64,000 bases of DNA from Lepas anatifera (lineage: Eukaryota > Arthropoda > Thecostraca > Lepadidae): NCBI GenBank assembly GCA_034440635.1, contig JAOTON010000948.1, forward strand, positions 186,001-250,000. The letters run 5' to 3'. Position numbers and translations under genes: made by a program. This document shows, piece by piece, positions 44,151-55,500 of the stretch. Under the pieces are notes generated by a model, which did not search any database, was not told where the DNA came from, and was given only the letters and a program-made list of their open reading frames with translations. How positions within the stretch are numbered: the stretch's first letter is position 1; every line of letters begins with the position of its first letter.

Positions 44151-45161
44151 TGTCAACTGTCTTTGGCTAACCCTCTTCATCGTTTTCCAGGTTTATCTAT
44201 AAATGTAAAGTAAGCGTACGTACTTACCGTCACGCAAGCCTTTTGCCAATTTCTTGCCACTTCAATGGCGATCAAAAACGGAAGACCGGATATTATATTC
44301 TGCCACGAGATCACTGAAATCGAAAATCAAGACGAAAACTTACTGATCAACTTGCTGAAAAATACCTAAGTTCTTTCAAATTCTGGAAAAATGTCCAACT
44401 TGAGATGGCCTTTACAAGGCCAATACCTAAACAGAAGAAAACATCGCTTAATATTTGGAATCGTTAAGCTTTTCTCTTTCAGACGCTGTATAACACTAGC
44501 AGCATTTTCCACCAGCATTTTTTTAAGGGAAGGTATTGAAGTAAAACCACGACACCCCGAAAACACGTCCGTCAAAACCAAAAGCCAGGACCAATAACTA
44601 AAGATTTTCTTAGATTTAATATGTTCAACATATGTGGGCCCTCTACTTTTCTGCTTATAACTTTACCTTGTTAATTTTTGTTTTGTGTCCCGTTTTGTTT
44701 ACTTGTAACACAATTCTCTCTTTTAACTGTGTTTTTGGTGTTATATTTGTTCAGTTTGTTCTTTAGCGCTCATTTTGTTTTGTTATGTCCTGTCAGTCTG
44801 TTTTTATTGCCTTTTCTGTTTGTTTTCTCGCTCCATGGTTACTGCTTCTTTGGTGGGATTTTATGTATTGTTCCTTCTACCTGTGCTTCACATGTGCTCT
44901 ATTCTTATACTGGTTGCTTACTTCCTTTTGTTTATGCTATGTGCCTGTAAAGTTCTATTCTGTTGCTCCTTGTTCAGTCTTTGCTTTGCTTTGCTCATGT
45001 CTTCTGTTACTGCTCTATTCATTTTTCTGTCCCCTGTTTGTATATAAAAAAATGAAATAAGCTGATGATGAGCTATGTACGCAAAAATACACATATATTG
45101 ACTGTAAGACCATCATCCATAAAGCATACACCCTTTTATCATTGCAGCCATTCACATACAT
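44151..45161. other. No supported gene; T-rich tract 44640-45055
   Basis: The T-rich tract produces overlapping hydrophobic open frames in two plus-strand frames (for example 44678-44950), which is typical of low-complexity DNA. I find no exon or domain. Confidence 0.4.
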
Positions 45162-45875
45162 CAGTGGGGGAAACTGTGGTTAGCGTTCCCAAGAATGGCT
45201 TCTTTCCCAATAATGGGAAAATTGACCCATATTTGGAAACGCTTGTTCCATAAGGGGCATTCCAGGACAAAACGACCAAAAATATTTCAATTTGACACCA
45301 CCATGTCTAGAAAAAATCTGAAACTTTGTCTCCGGGGTAGTTTTGGGCCAGAAACACGCCTGTGAGAATCTTAGCCCCCTCCGATCAACGGAGACCGAGT
45401 TATAGCCCGAGGCATTTTCGAGAGGTCACCTTATAGACTCATTTTGGATGCTTCATAACTAAAAAACGCATAGCCTGATTAACAAGTTTTGTATATCATT
45501 GAACTCGTCTTGAACTATACTTTATTTTGAAAAAGAAAATTTCAAAATTTGAAAATTTTTGACTTTTAATTTCTTTGACCTTTTCTTTTTGACCTAGCTT
45601 GACCTTTTCGCAGTTGAAATTGCCATTTTAGACACCTAAAAATTTTGATTAATAAAATATCTTTCGATAGGAAAAATAAAAAAATGCGTTCTGGCTATAA
45701 GTTCCAAATATTTAGCACCTAAGGTAGGTATGTAGACGGTTTTTGACCACTGCAGTAGTACAGCCTTATGTTTAACGCCGCAAACATAGTGATTGTTTTT
45801 GTAATCGGTTGCTGGAAATCATATTGCTTTGTCTTCACGAAATTTTCATCGTGCAAGTGTCAGAATTTATGACAA

Positions 45876-47502
45876 TTAACACGCGCCCACCCGAGGGGGT
45901 GGGCCACCGGCCTCCTCAGGTCTCTACAGGGAGTAAAAAAACCGTTAGCGCAGCGCCACCGTGCTCCATCTATCTCTAACACAACATATTACAACTTCTG
46001 GAAAAATAATTTAGGTCAACTGGGAGGTGGTAGGTACCGTAATTACTGAGGGCCAGCTGGCAACTGACTGGTGAGGGGGTGACCTGAGGTAGACGGTCGT
46101 CGTTATGCCTTGTGGGACTTTCAAATTTGGTTCATTGATTAACACTTCATCGTGGGAGTTGCTCGTTTGGGTGGTGGGGTCGGGGTCTCCGTAAAAAGTC
46201 CCGTGATGACTCTGGTGAGGCACCTACTCCTAAAACTGAACTGGAAACAACTTGGACAATATTTATAGAAATAAAATTGCAGCCATTAAAAATGATAGAA
46301 AGGGATCCATTGTTTCGAGGTAGACGAGGGCAAATGAACTTATTAATAACGGAGCTTTCAGCCTTAAACGAAAATTTACAAAGATGTCGCGAGTTTATCC
46401 ATAATTGAAACAAGTATAACTTATCCTATGAGCACCACTAACTCACACAATTACATCGTCCCCTGAGATGGAAAAATAGTGTCGATACAAAGTGACCCAG
46501 TGCAGCACAGCATACGTTTGAGAGGATTCATGCAATGTAAACAAACGTGTCTGAAATAATTTCATTCCCAAAAAGTAATTTGAATCTGCTCATATATGCG
46601 AAAAAGTGACCTGAAATTGTAACGCATTCGACTTGGTCACTTGAACAGGTTGCCTCATGATATTTTAACAAGGTGATCATTTCATAGCTGACACGGATCC
46701 CAGAATCCCAGATGAATTATTACACTGTGCACTGGGAGTGATGCCGCTAAACAGCCAGTTTTAATCACTACCGAATATGTTACACACAATCATTTGGTCG
46801 TGTCATCTTTGAGGTTGCTCGAGGTCACAGTATTTCTTACAGGAACAAAGTGGAAACCTAAATTTTGTGGCATAATAGGTGACAGAGGAGAACCGTTGAA
46901 AGAAATGTTCAGCGCCATTGGAACACTCTTGTTGAGCCCAAACGGATTATGTATCTTATAATATTGCCTAGTCAAATGCCAACATTAACCTGCTTTGACC
47001 TAGAGCCAGGCTTAGGTCTGTATGGTAAAAAGAATATTAATTAAACTGCAGTGGCAAGCCAGACACGACAACGTAAAAACAAAACCTCCATCGCAATTCT
47101 CGACAATTCTCAATTTTCTCAAGGTATCAAAATTTACCAATTGCCCCATGCATTTCTAATGGAAAGACCATGACCTTGACCCTGCTCCCGGTTATCGACA
47201 TAGAAATCCTGCTTCGAAAAATTATCTTGCTCGGCGACCTTACTATGTAATGTGAATCAAACCACGATAGGCTAAATTTGATATTATTGATGCACTTCCC
47301 AAAGTTTTTTCGAGGCTAGATCTCTTGACCTGGGTTGGCGGTTTGACCTAGTATGACCCAGACCTAAAATTTTGCCAGATGCTGCAAAAATTTTGAGTTA
47401 GAGGTACATGAAGTACGGTGGTGCTGCGCGAAGGTGTTTTTTTTACTACCTGTGGAAACCTGAAGAGGCCGGTTGCCACCCCCTTGTGTGGGCGCGTGTT
47501 AG
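45876..47502. mobile_element. Family D element (TTAACACGCGCCCAC ends) at the centre of the foldback
   Basis: The inverted ends are TTAACACGCGCCCACCCG and GGGCGCGTGTTAG, each followed inward by GTGGGCCACCGGCCTC-like, a TACAGG/CTGT box, AGTAAAAAAACC and GCGCAGCGCCACCGTGCTCC. The first 11 bases match family A termini. The interior has a SINE scrap at 46030-46262 and AGGTCA-poor AT-rich DNA. Whether D inserted into a pre-existing palindrome or is part of one element is unresolved. Confidence 0.7.
46030..46262 (+). mobile_element. Composite SINE, headless copy
   Basis: Matches the bodies of 16586-16906 and 55690-56051 in opposite orientation: CAACTGACTGGTGAGGGGG, TGCCTTGTGGGAC, GGGAGTTGCTCGTTTGGGTG, GTGGGGTCGGGGTCTCCG and GAACTGGAAACAACTTGGAC. 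The tRNA-like head is absent. Confidence 0.75.
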
Positions 47503-48715
47503 TTCTCATATATTTTGACACTTGAACGATGAAAATTTCGTAAAAACATGTCATATGATTGCAAGCAACCGATTACAAAAGCAATCGCTTTGTTTGCGGT
47601 GTTAAATATAAGGCTGTACTACCGCGGTGGTCAAAAACCGCCTGCATACCTGCCTTAGGTGCTAAATATTTGGAACTTATAGCAAGAACGCATTTTTTTC
47701 TATCGGAAGATATTTTATGAATCAAAATTTTTGAGGTGTCTAAAAGGGCAATTTCAACTGCGAAAAGGTCAAGCTAGGTCAAAAAGAAAAGGTCAAACAA
47801 ATTTAAAGTAAAAAATTTCAAATTTTGAAATTTTCTTTTTCAAAATAAAGTAAAGTTCAAGACGAGTTCAATGATATACAAAACTTGTTAATCAGGCTAT
47901 GCGTTTTTGAGTTATGAAGCATCAAAGATGAATCTACAGGGTGACCTCCCGAAAATGCCTCGGGCTATAACTCGGTCACCGTTGATCGGAGGGGGCTAAG
48001 ATTCTCACAGGCGTGTTTCTGGCCCAAAACTACCCCGGAGAAAAAGTTTTAGATTTTTCTAGATATGGTGGTGTCAAGCCTTGGTCGATCTATCCTGGAA
48101 TGCCCCATAAATGGAAACGCTCGTTCCCAAGAATGGGAACGCCTGGAACGATGTTTCTAGAAAAGACAAAAAGAGTTAAGAAAATCTATCGGGAATCTTT
48201 CTACCTGGTCACTTTCAACTCTTCTTAAAGTTTTGGGGGGGTTCTACTTTCAATTAGAAATCTGTCTTTGAACGCTCCCTCAAATATTCGTCGAAACTGC
48301 GTGATCCAATCCCAACGGTAAATAACGATTTAAATATTGCTCTGAAACTGTACAACCAGACAGATATATTTTTTGGATAATTTTTGGGGAAAGTTAATGA
48401 AAATTTATAGGGTAAAAACAAAATTTCAAAATTGTAGACCGCAAAAAATATTTTTGTTGGCATCACACAGTTGCTGCCTACCATGTGCCCCACACGTGAG
48501 GAAATAGAGGAAAACCGTGCCTTTTGTCTGTTTAGGAGGTAAGTAGAGCTTAAAAGTGGTGTTTTCGTATTTCTTAAGCTGTTTTCTATCGATTTGTATC
48601 AGAAAGTTTTTAGTTCTTGCCCTTTTTGTCCCCCAGATTGTTTGAATTATTCTGTAGTGTTTTGATGATTTATGGTGCGCCACTGCATCAGCTCGATATT
48701 TACTGGGGTGCTTCA

Positions 48716-48990
48716 TTCATAGGCAGATCTAGGGAGGCAAAAGCCCTCGGCGCCCCTCCCCTATCAACGCTTGGCGCCCCTTCCCCCATCGACCCTTGGC
48801 GCCCCCTCCATCCACCCTCGGCGCCCCCTCCCCGATTGACCCTTGGCGCCCCCTGAAATGGTCACTACACCCCTCTGAAAGTTTGATGGCTCCCCTTTAA
48901 ATGTCGCTTCCCACCGCCCCCCCTCCCCAGGATGCGGAAATCGGCGCCCACCGAAAGGATTTTGCGCCCACCTGGTAGGTGTTACCTGGG
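48716..48990. repeat. G/C-rich transposon remnant (CATAGGCAGATC end)
   Basis: CATAGGCAGATCTAGGG is followed by repeated CTTGGCGCCCC(T)CCC words at 48765-48855. The start equals that of the element at 49283. A similar unplaced stretch (GGGGTCATCCAGGAGCAGG, CCCTCAGCGCCCCTAAAATG) lies at 19445-19560. Confidence 0.5.
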
Positions 48991-49282
48991 GGTCTCAAGT
49001 TTCCCCCTCAAGATAGAGTGCATGTAGTAAAAACATATGCGGAGACTGATCGAAGGCAATGACGGGAGAGACTATGAGACTAGCCCTCCCCCCATTAAGT
49101 CCTGGATTCACCACCGCTCTTTGATGTGAGAATTGGCGACTCTGCGATAGAATTTGGCACCCTGGATGACTCCCATTTTAGACGTTCGCCTCCCCTGGGA
49201 AAACTTGGACCCGCCCATGCCCCTTCTACTCCTTGAAGCCTGCTTCTTCCAGGGGCAGGCCTTTTTTCCTTGGGCCGCCATC

Positions 49283-49526
49283 ATAGGCAGATCCAGGATT
49301 TCCTATCGGGGGGGGAGGGGCACCTTCCCGCGGAGGTGCCATCCGGACCGGGGGGAGCGCCATTTTTGACTGGAGAAACTTATCAGATGGGCGCAAAATC
49401 CTATTATCGGTGGGCGCCGATTTTCGCATCGGGGGGCGGGGGGGTGGGAAGCGACATTTCAGGGGGCGCTGAGGGTGAGGGTCGATCAGGGGCACGTGCC
49501 CACTTTGCCCCCATGGATCCGCCTAT
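49283..49526. mobile_element. Short inverted-repeat element (CATAGGCAGATCCAGG ... GGATCCGCCTATG)
   Basis: Termini CATAGGCAGATCC and GGATCCGCCTATG are inverted. The ~244-bp interior is G-rich (runs of 5-9 G) and non-coding. A MITE-like element nested in the outer one. Confidence 0.65.
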
Positions 49527-49741
49527 GGCTGCCATTCATATTTAGTCAGGGAAATTGACATATTAGAATAATACGGTAGATATACAGCGTTATTCGTTTC
49601 AAGCTGTCTGAAATGCCAGTTTGAATTACGATGGAAAATGCGTTTCCAATTATGAAACAAGCGTTTCCAAATATGGGTCATTGTTCCCATTGTTGGGAAC
49701 GTAGCCATTCTTGGGAACGCTGACCACAGTTTCCCCCACTG

Positions 49742-50300
49742 ACATCAGTGGTACATGAAGCATTCAGTGTCTTATTACCTCAATCACCAGCTGATTTAGA
49801 TATTTTTAAAAAGCTTGCTTGCTAAGCCCAATATGCAGCATAACCACAGCTCATGAGATGGGCACGTAGCAGTGTTTTTGTCACTTTAATTGAAATATTA
49901 TGACTGGGACACTACCTGATCAAAGTTGTATTCGCTCCAGAACTTATGGGAGAAAAACGTAAGGTTTACCACTTAGCGACCCCCTTCCCCAGTGTTCATT
50001 TGGTATGAGATAAACTGTTGAATATGACTTAATGCTCAGGCCCACTGTTGGGCTAAATGTTTCTTGCTTGGAGTGGTTTAAAACAAGGAGTTGCACCATC
50101 TATACATGTGGATTCTCTGTCTCCTGCGCTCTGTCCATGACTTGCTTGTCTGTTATTGAAAATACATGGCACATGGTGTGGAGTTTGGATGTTTATATAT
50201 GATCGTTCAGACTTACTCCACAAAGTGTTTTGGGGGTCGTAGCTTTCGTTCTGTATTTACAGAGATTCGTCGGCGAATCAGAATAGGTGGAATTTTTGGG
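49742..50300. other. No gene; direct repeat of the palindrome arm at 50236-50292
   Basis: 49742-50235 has no recognisable feature. 50236-50292 (GTCGTAGCTTTCGTTCTG and onward to GAATCAGAATAGGTGGAA) is a direct copy of the palindrome's left arm. Confidence 0.5.
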
Positions 50301-50412
50301 TCGGAGCTTTCGTTCTGTATTTACAGAGCTTTGTCAGCGAATCAGAATAGGTGGGATCCCACCTATTCTGATTCGCTGATGAATCTCTGTAAATACAGAA
50401 TGAAAGCTCCGA
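50301..50412. repeat. Short palindrome, two 56-bp arms, no loop
   Basis: The centre is GTGGGATCCCAC at 50356/50357. Arms TCGGAGCTTTC... and ...GAAAGCTCCGA match at 52 of 56 positions by hand comparison. It can form a long hairpin or cruciform. It may be a small foldback element or a head-to-head duplication. Confidence 0.85.
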
Positions 50413-51514
50413 TCCCAACCTAACCTTGCCTGTCTGTAACGCATCCCCAGCCATGTGTTGGGTTGTCGGCCTCCTATGCTCCTTCTGTAGCTCGCTTGTC
50501 CAGTGTGCCCCCTTGTAGTACATGCATGTTCCATACCCACCCTCTGGGACTCCACTCACACTGCACCCTTCCCTCTCACCGCTGCATAGGTACTCCTTCT
50601 GGAAATTCCCTTTCACATTTCTTTCGTCTTCCGTGTTTCTTGAATCCTGTTACGTATTTCTTTCCTCTCCCATGCTTGTATGCCTGTGGTGCGAACTGGG
50701 CTCATCCAGTGTGCAAAGTAGGACACTTTCCACGAGGTCCTGTCGGTGCAAGTGTCTTTGGAGACAAGAGTGAGTGGTGGGAATTTTATGACCTGGTGCG
50801 AATTTGCAAGACTGGTGCGAGGGAGGCAACACTCAAAACCAAACAAATAATGAATGAATGGTTATAAAGACACAGAAGGGGCCCTATAAAACCAACTAAC
50901 TAATGAGGTAGGTGGCATTGTATCATGTGGGCGGAGATGGTTGCGTTTTTCCTTGGTATATTGCGGACTGGTGCGAATTTTAGGTGGCTGGCGGTGCAAA
51001 TTTGTGCGAGAGGTTTAGATGGCTGTCGCTGGTGCAACTCGTCTGGCCTGCTGTCATACTTTGCAGACTGGGGGTTCATCCCGTCAAGTATCAGATATGT
51101 CTCATAGTGGTTGATAGTGGGGGTGGTGGTAGGTTGAATATAGTGTTATGGCACCAGCGTGCACTAGTCAGTGTTCAGGACTGCAGTACAAAAATACTTG
51201 GAGACATAAGATGCTTGGCACAATCAAGTGCCAGGCAGGAAATGCATACAGATTGTCACCAACAGTATCTGCAGGTTTGGTTTTGAAGCACTGGTAATTA
51301 TTATCAGACACAACTTGATGAACACCAAACCAGCACTGTAAATGACTATAAATGCCATGTAATTTGCCAATATGGCTTCAAATAGTCGGGGAAGATTACC
51401 TGTCTTACATTGGAATGTGATTGAAGTTTAATGTGTTTTGGGTTAATCGCATGGCCTCTTTTTGTCAAGAATGCTGCCAGCCTTTTTTTAAAGAGGCTCA
51501 ATGCTCCAAATCCC
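50413..51514. other. No supported gene
   Basis: Open frames around 50463-50867 overlap on both strands and have no domain. The word CTGGTGCGAATTT recurs at about 50804 and 50970. Nothing firmer can be said. Confidence 0.35.
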
Positions 51515-51838
51515 AGGGTGCTGGGTGGAAACTGACACCCTGACAAACATAATTTTGCATTCAATTCTGGGTTATCTTTACTAAATTCTCCACTCACTTT
51601 TCAGGTAGAGTTTTTTTACCACAATTCAATAGTCCTGGTGTATAAGAACTCATCAAAAGTATGGTCACAAGGAAATCTTTATACAAAGTTCTTCCTAAGC
51701 GTTAAATAAGGGCTTCAATCAGAGTTTTGCTTGACCCACAGTATTGGAGCGCTTTTTAATTTTTCACTCGCGAACTATATTGTCCAATACGGATTTTCCA
51801 CTCATCACCCCGGCGCAAAACCAGTTTTGGTACACTGA
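51515..51838. repeat. Dispersed repeat, copy 1 (upstream of PRPF38B)
   Basis: Similar to 53014-53340: GGTGCTGGGTGGAA, ACTCATCAAAAGTATGGT, AAGGAAATCTTTATA, GGAGCGCTTTTTAATTTTTC and CAAAACCAGTTTTG. Diverged, non-coding. Confidence 0.65.
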
Positions 51839-51839
51839 A

Positions 51840-52432
51840 GTGGCTCTCCTACAATCAGCCACGGGCTGACAGAACACCACAAACTCCAGGGCGAACCCCG
51901 CCGGCCTCAATGGCCGAGGTGGGCCGTGACATTCGTTCACCAATGTCGCGGAGTGTCATTTTGTCGAAAGGAGGCGATCCTTCGCTGCACCGGAAGTTTG
52001 ATTGAACTGAATAGACTAGTATGAATTTATTGTATTCGTTAAATCTATGAATTATTGAATGAACGCCGGAACTTTCAATGAAAATTATCTGACTCTCACT
52101 AGTTTTTATTCTCGAATGCCTCCTTTTTCCATTTGGACTAGACACACTTGATGATCTTTGCTCCTCCGAACGTTTCCCGGTTTTACAGTCATTGTGAGCT
52201 CGCCGACCGCTGTTAATTGTGTGTCAAAGAATGCTCAAATGTGAAGACAGACTTTTAGGTTGTTGTTATCTCCTTATCAGAAGCCAGAAACTCAATGTAT
52301 GTCACAGCATGATGGCACTTGTCTGTTTTTAGTAACTGAAAAATGGACATCTGTATGAAAATAGTATGTAGTCTTTCAGTGAAATAATGATGGTTCATTT
52401 GTTTATACAGTGCTCCCTTTTTCGCAGATAAA
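51840..52432 (+). promoter_or_regulatory. Putative promoter and 5' leader of PRPF38B
   Basis: ACCGGAAGT at 51989-51997 is a consensus ETS/GABP site, common in housekeeping promoters, in the most GC-rich part of the local upstream DNA. The coding exon is preceded by an acceptor-like CCCTTTTTCGCAG ending at 52427, so a non-coding first exon may lie near 52000-52200; I cannot place its donor. The transcription start is not determined. Confidence 0.4.
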
Positions 52433-52592
52433 ATGATTCATGAGGACCATGTTGAAAATGAAGGCGAAGAAGAGGATTATGAAGAACAGCCAAAGAAGAG
52501 CTCCAATGCCCTTCCCGTCTGGGGCAATGAGAAGACCATGAATCTTAACACTCTTCTGCTGACAAACATCCAAGGCTCTCACTATTTCAAAG
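52433..52592 (+). CDS. PRPF38B: PRPF38B exon 1 (coding)
   Basis: Codes for residues 1-53 and one base of codon 54. Begins at the first ATG five bases after an acceptor-like CGCAG; the donor is AAAG-GTATGG. It has a Glu-rich start, then LPVWGNEKTMNLN. An upstream in-frame coding exon cannot be excluded. Confidence 0.88.
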
Positions 52593-55500
52593 GTATGGAA
52601 TGTTCGGACTGTGTGTGCATGCCTTAACGTCGGCAAGAGAGGTGCGTGGTTTTTCCAAATGTGTCCTGCTGCAACATGAAACAGGGAAATTGTTCTCCTT
52701 TTTTGCGAAAACGTTCAGCAGTAGTGAACAATATGGTGTGGAAAACAACCAACATTCATGACGATTAAATTGCCAGTGCTCACACACTATCATTTTGTAT
52801 AGGAATGTGCCACTGTATTAAAATTATTAGGATGTGCCCATTATACAAGGGCAAATCTCGCAAGTGGGGAAAGGCTGGAACCGAAATTTATGGGTAGCAC
52901 TTGCTACGGGTTCGCGTCTGCTATCCTATATGTTTCGCCAGGGTTAGGATCACTTTGATTATGACCATTTCATCCTCAGTGGTTCAAGTGCACTGGAGGT
53001 CAGTGGTGTAGGCAATCTCAGGATGCTGGGTGGAGAGCAAAACCCAGGGGAGCTTAATTTTCATCTCACTTCTGTGAAATGTTTACTTTTTCACTCACTG
53101 TGCTGAAGTCTTCAATAAGTTCAATAATCTGGGTGTAAATGAACTTATCAAAAGTATGGTATTAAGGAAAATCTGTATGAGAACATGTATTCCTCAACTT
53201 TGAAGGAGCGTTTGATAAGGTTTGGATTGGGCCTCACAAGTTGTATTTTTTTAACTTTCCACTTGCCAACTACATCTCATTATATGCATTTTATACTATG
53301 CAATCCAGCACAAAAGCCAGTTTTGCGACAACGCTGGAACTACACTCAATGTTTTAAAATGGTGGTAGGTCAGCAATGGGCTCGGGTCTGAAGACTAGAG
53401 AGGGGATATTTTGGGTAGAAAACTTAGAAGAGTTCGCTAGACCGTACACCTACTATGTGGCAATCATCCCATGGGCGGGAAATCTGTATCTTTCAGTTCA
53501 AGTATTGAGTGTATTAAATGGATACCACTAAATTGGGATTGAATGACAATGTGTTTGGGGTTATGAAAAAACGAATATTTGCTGCACACGTACAATTCGT
53601 GCCTTCTCAGTTCTGTTGATATCAGTCCAATTTCTGTAGATTGTGTATACCGTGGTATTGCGTGCTACGATTGGGGAGTGTAAAGTATATAAGTATGTAC
53701 AATATAGCGCTTGGCAATGCGGCACTTAACTGCGTGCACTGCACTCCCAGTGCGCGCGATCGTCCACAGTCGATCAGATTGACCCTGCCCTTTCTCCTCG
53801 CGGCGCTGACACCGGCTCACGTGGTAGGCGTGCGCGCATGAGCCTGAAGGGCACAGTATAGGAAGGAGGACAGAAACTGCCAGAGGGAAGAACACATCAC
53901 CTTGAAGCTCTTGATGGCCGCCAGAAATCATTGTCATGTGCCATCGAAGTTTCCAGGGCCCCCCGTCCCGTCCTTTCATCGGATGTGCTCACCCTCCTGA
54001 GCGTCTGTTAACCGGCGGTGGTCCTCGGCAGTGAACCTGTTCGAACTGAAGACTTACCACGAGGTGATCGACGAGATCTACTACAACGTGACGCACTTGG
54101 AGCCGTGGGAGAAGGGTAGTCGCAAGACGGGAGGCCAGACTGGCATGTGCGGCGGGGTAAGTACAAGGTGATAAACCAGACTGCCTGTGTGGGTCGAACG
54201 GCTTTGTTATTAGTAGACTGCGATTGATCCCCACTACCAGCAAGGTGAAATTCCGATTTTGATTTTTCGGTGGGCATGGTTTTAATATTAGAATATGCGG
54301 AGTGTTTCAAAATTTATGTTTCAGTCAGCTGGCATATGCTTCAAATGTGATTTTGCGAATCTTCTTTTGTAAAGGGTCAAGTACTGTTTTAATATGCATG
54401 GGGCTGATTTTGGCTCGGATTTGCGACGGCCAATCGGCCGATTTGTATTTTAGAAATCGCATTTGCTGGTCGTTACTGGGTCTACTTTTGCCCTAAATTT
54501 GGTTGCTCCTTATTTTCTCATTAAAAACCTCATTGTTGTTTGAGTAAACATACAGCTAGCTTCCTTTTCCTCTAATCTCTGGTGGTCGTGGCGAGCGGCC
54601 CCGTCTGCGGCGCGTGTGGGCGACTCTGACCCTGGCGACCGTTGTTTCACGCCGCTGCCGCAAGGTGCGCGGCGTTGGCGTCGGAGGCATCGTTTCCACC
54701 GCCTTCTCGTGTCTGTACAAGCTGTACACGCTGAAGCTGACGCGCAAGCAGCTGATGGGCCTGCTGAACCACAGCGACTCGCCGTACCTGCGCGGCGTCG
54801 GCTTCATGTACCTCAGGTGAGATGGGTGACGGTGTGGGCGCGAATGTCCGAGCTGGACCGCTGCAGGTTCTGCTTGAAGGGTGACACTGAGTGGGTGAGT
54901 GACATGTTGCTGAGTCAGATCTATTAGCTACTTTAACTCTGTCCTGTAAATTGTGGTGTACGGATTAAAAAAGACGGAATCGTCCATTTACGTCTTTTGC
55001 CCTTGAATTCTGCACATGCATTTGATTGTCACGATTCTACCAAACATAAGTTTTTTTGCTGAAAAAGATGTTCCTTCGGGCACCCTCGTTGTTTGCAAGA
55101 GGGGTGTGTAATTTTCCGAGATGCTTCTCGTCGAGACGATTCATTCCAATGATATGCAAACTGCATTTCATAGAAAAGCGTCGACACATCTCATTGCATT
55201 TGGGCGTGAACATTCTCCGGGTTATTGCATATCGCTCTACATTTTTCTTCTTCTCTCTCAAGTGTTACCTCTCTCAAGACTCGACCCCGCAACCTGCCAG
55301 GAATGCTGGACATGTGCCCCAAGCGTGCCACAAGAATTTGCATGGAATGGACCCCGAAATGGGAGCTATGTCGGATTTCTTAGTTTAGCGCTGAGAACTC
55401 GTCGAAAATGATAAATGCCTTATACATGGTTATTTGTAGCGCATACTTCCATTCCGAAATCGAAATATGCGCTCTGGTCACGACGATTTCTCGAATGAAA

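Larger units (their letters stand above)
45254..48106. mobile_element. Long-inverted-repeat (foldback) element, arms ~730 bp
   Basis: 45254-45990 and 47385-48106 are inverted copies, starting GGGGCATTCCAGGA and ending TCCTGGAATGCCCC, with ATAA directly outside both. The arms share TTGACACCACCATGTCTAG, GGTAGTTTTGGGCCAGAAAC, GATTCTCACAGGCGTGTTTC (opposite strand), AGGTCAAGCTAGGTCAAAAA and GTAATCGGTTGC. The arms run inward through a TTAACACGCGCCCAC terminus (family D), so symmetry does not stop at that border. Confidence 0.85.
45162..49741. mobile_element. Outer inverted-repeat element (CAGTGGGGGAAACTGTGG ends) holding a foldback element
   Basis: The ~92-bp terminal repeats at 45162-45253 and 49650-49741 are inverted: CAGTGGGGGAAACTGTGG, then GCGTTCCCAAGAATGG, CCCAATAATGGGAAAA and TTTGGAAACGCTTGTTCC. 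ACAT flanks both outer ends, but an 8-bp duplication is not clean. The CAGTG start recalls hAT elements. No transposase is recognisable. Nested inside are the foldback at 45254-48106 and G/C-rich inverted-repeat pieces at 48716-48990 and 49283-49526. Confidence 0.75.

Noticed and set aside
44678..45060. Membrane-protein-like frames of about 90 residues
   Set aside because: T-rich DNA yields Phe/Leu/Cys-rich frames in two overlapping frames; no start context or conserved motif.
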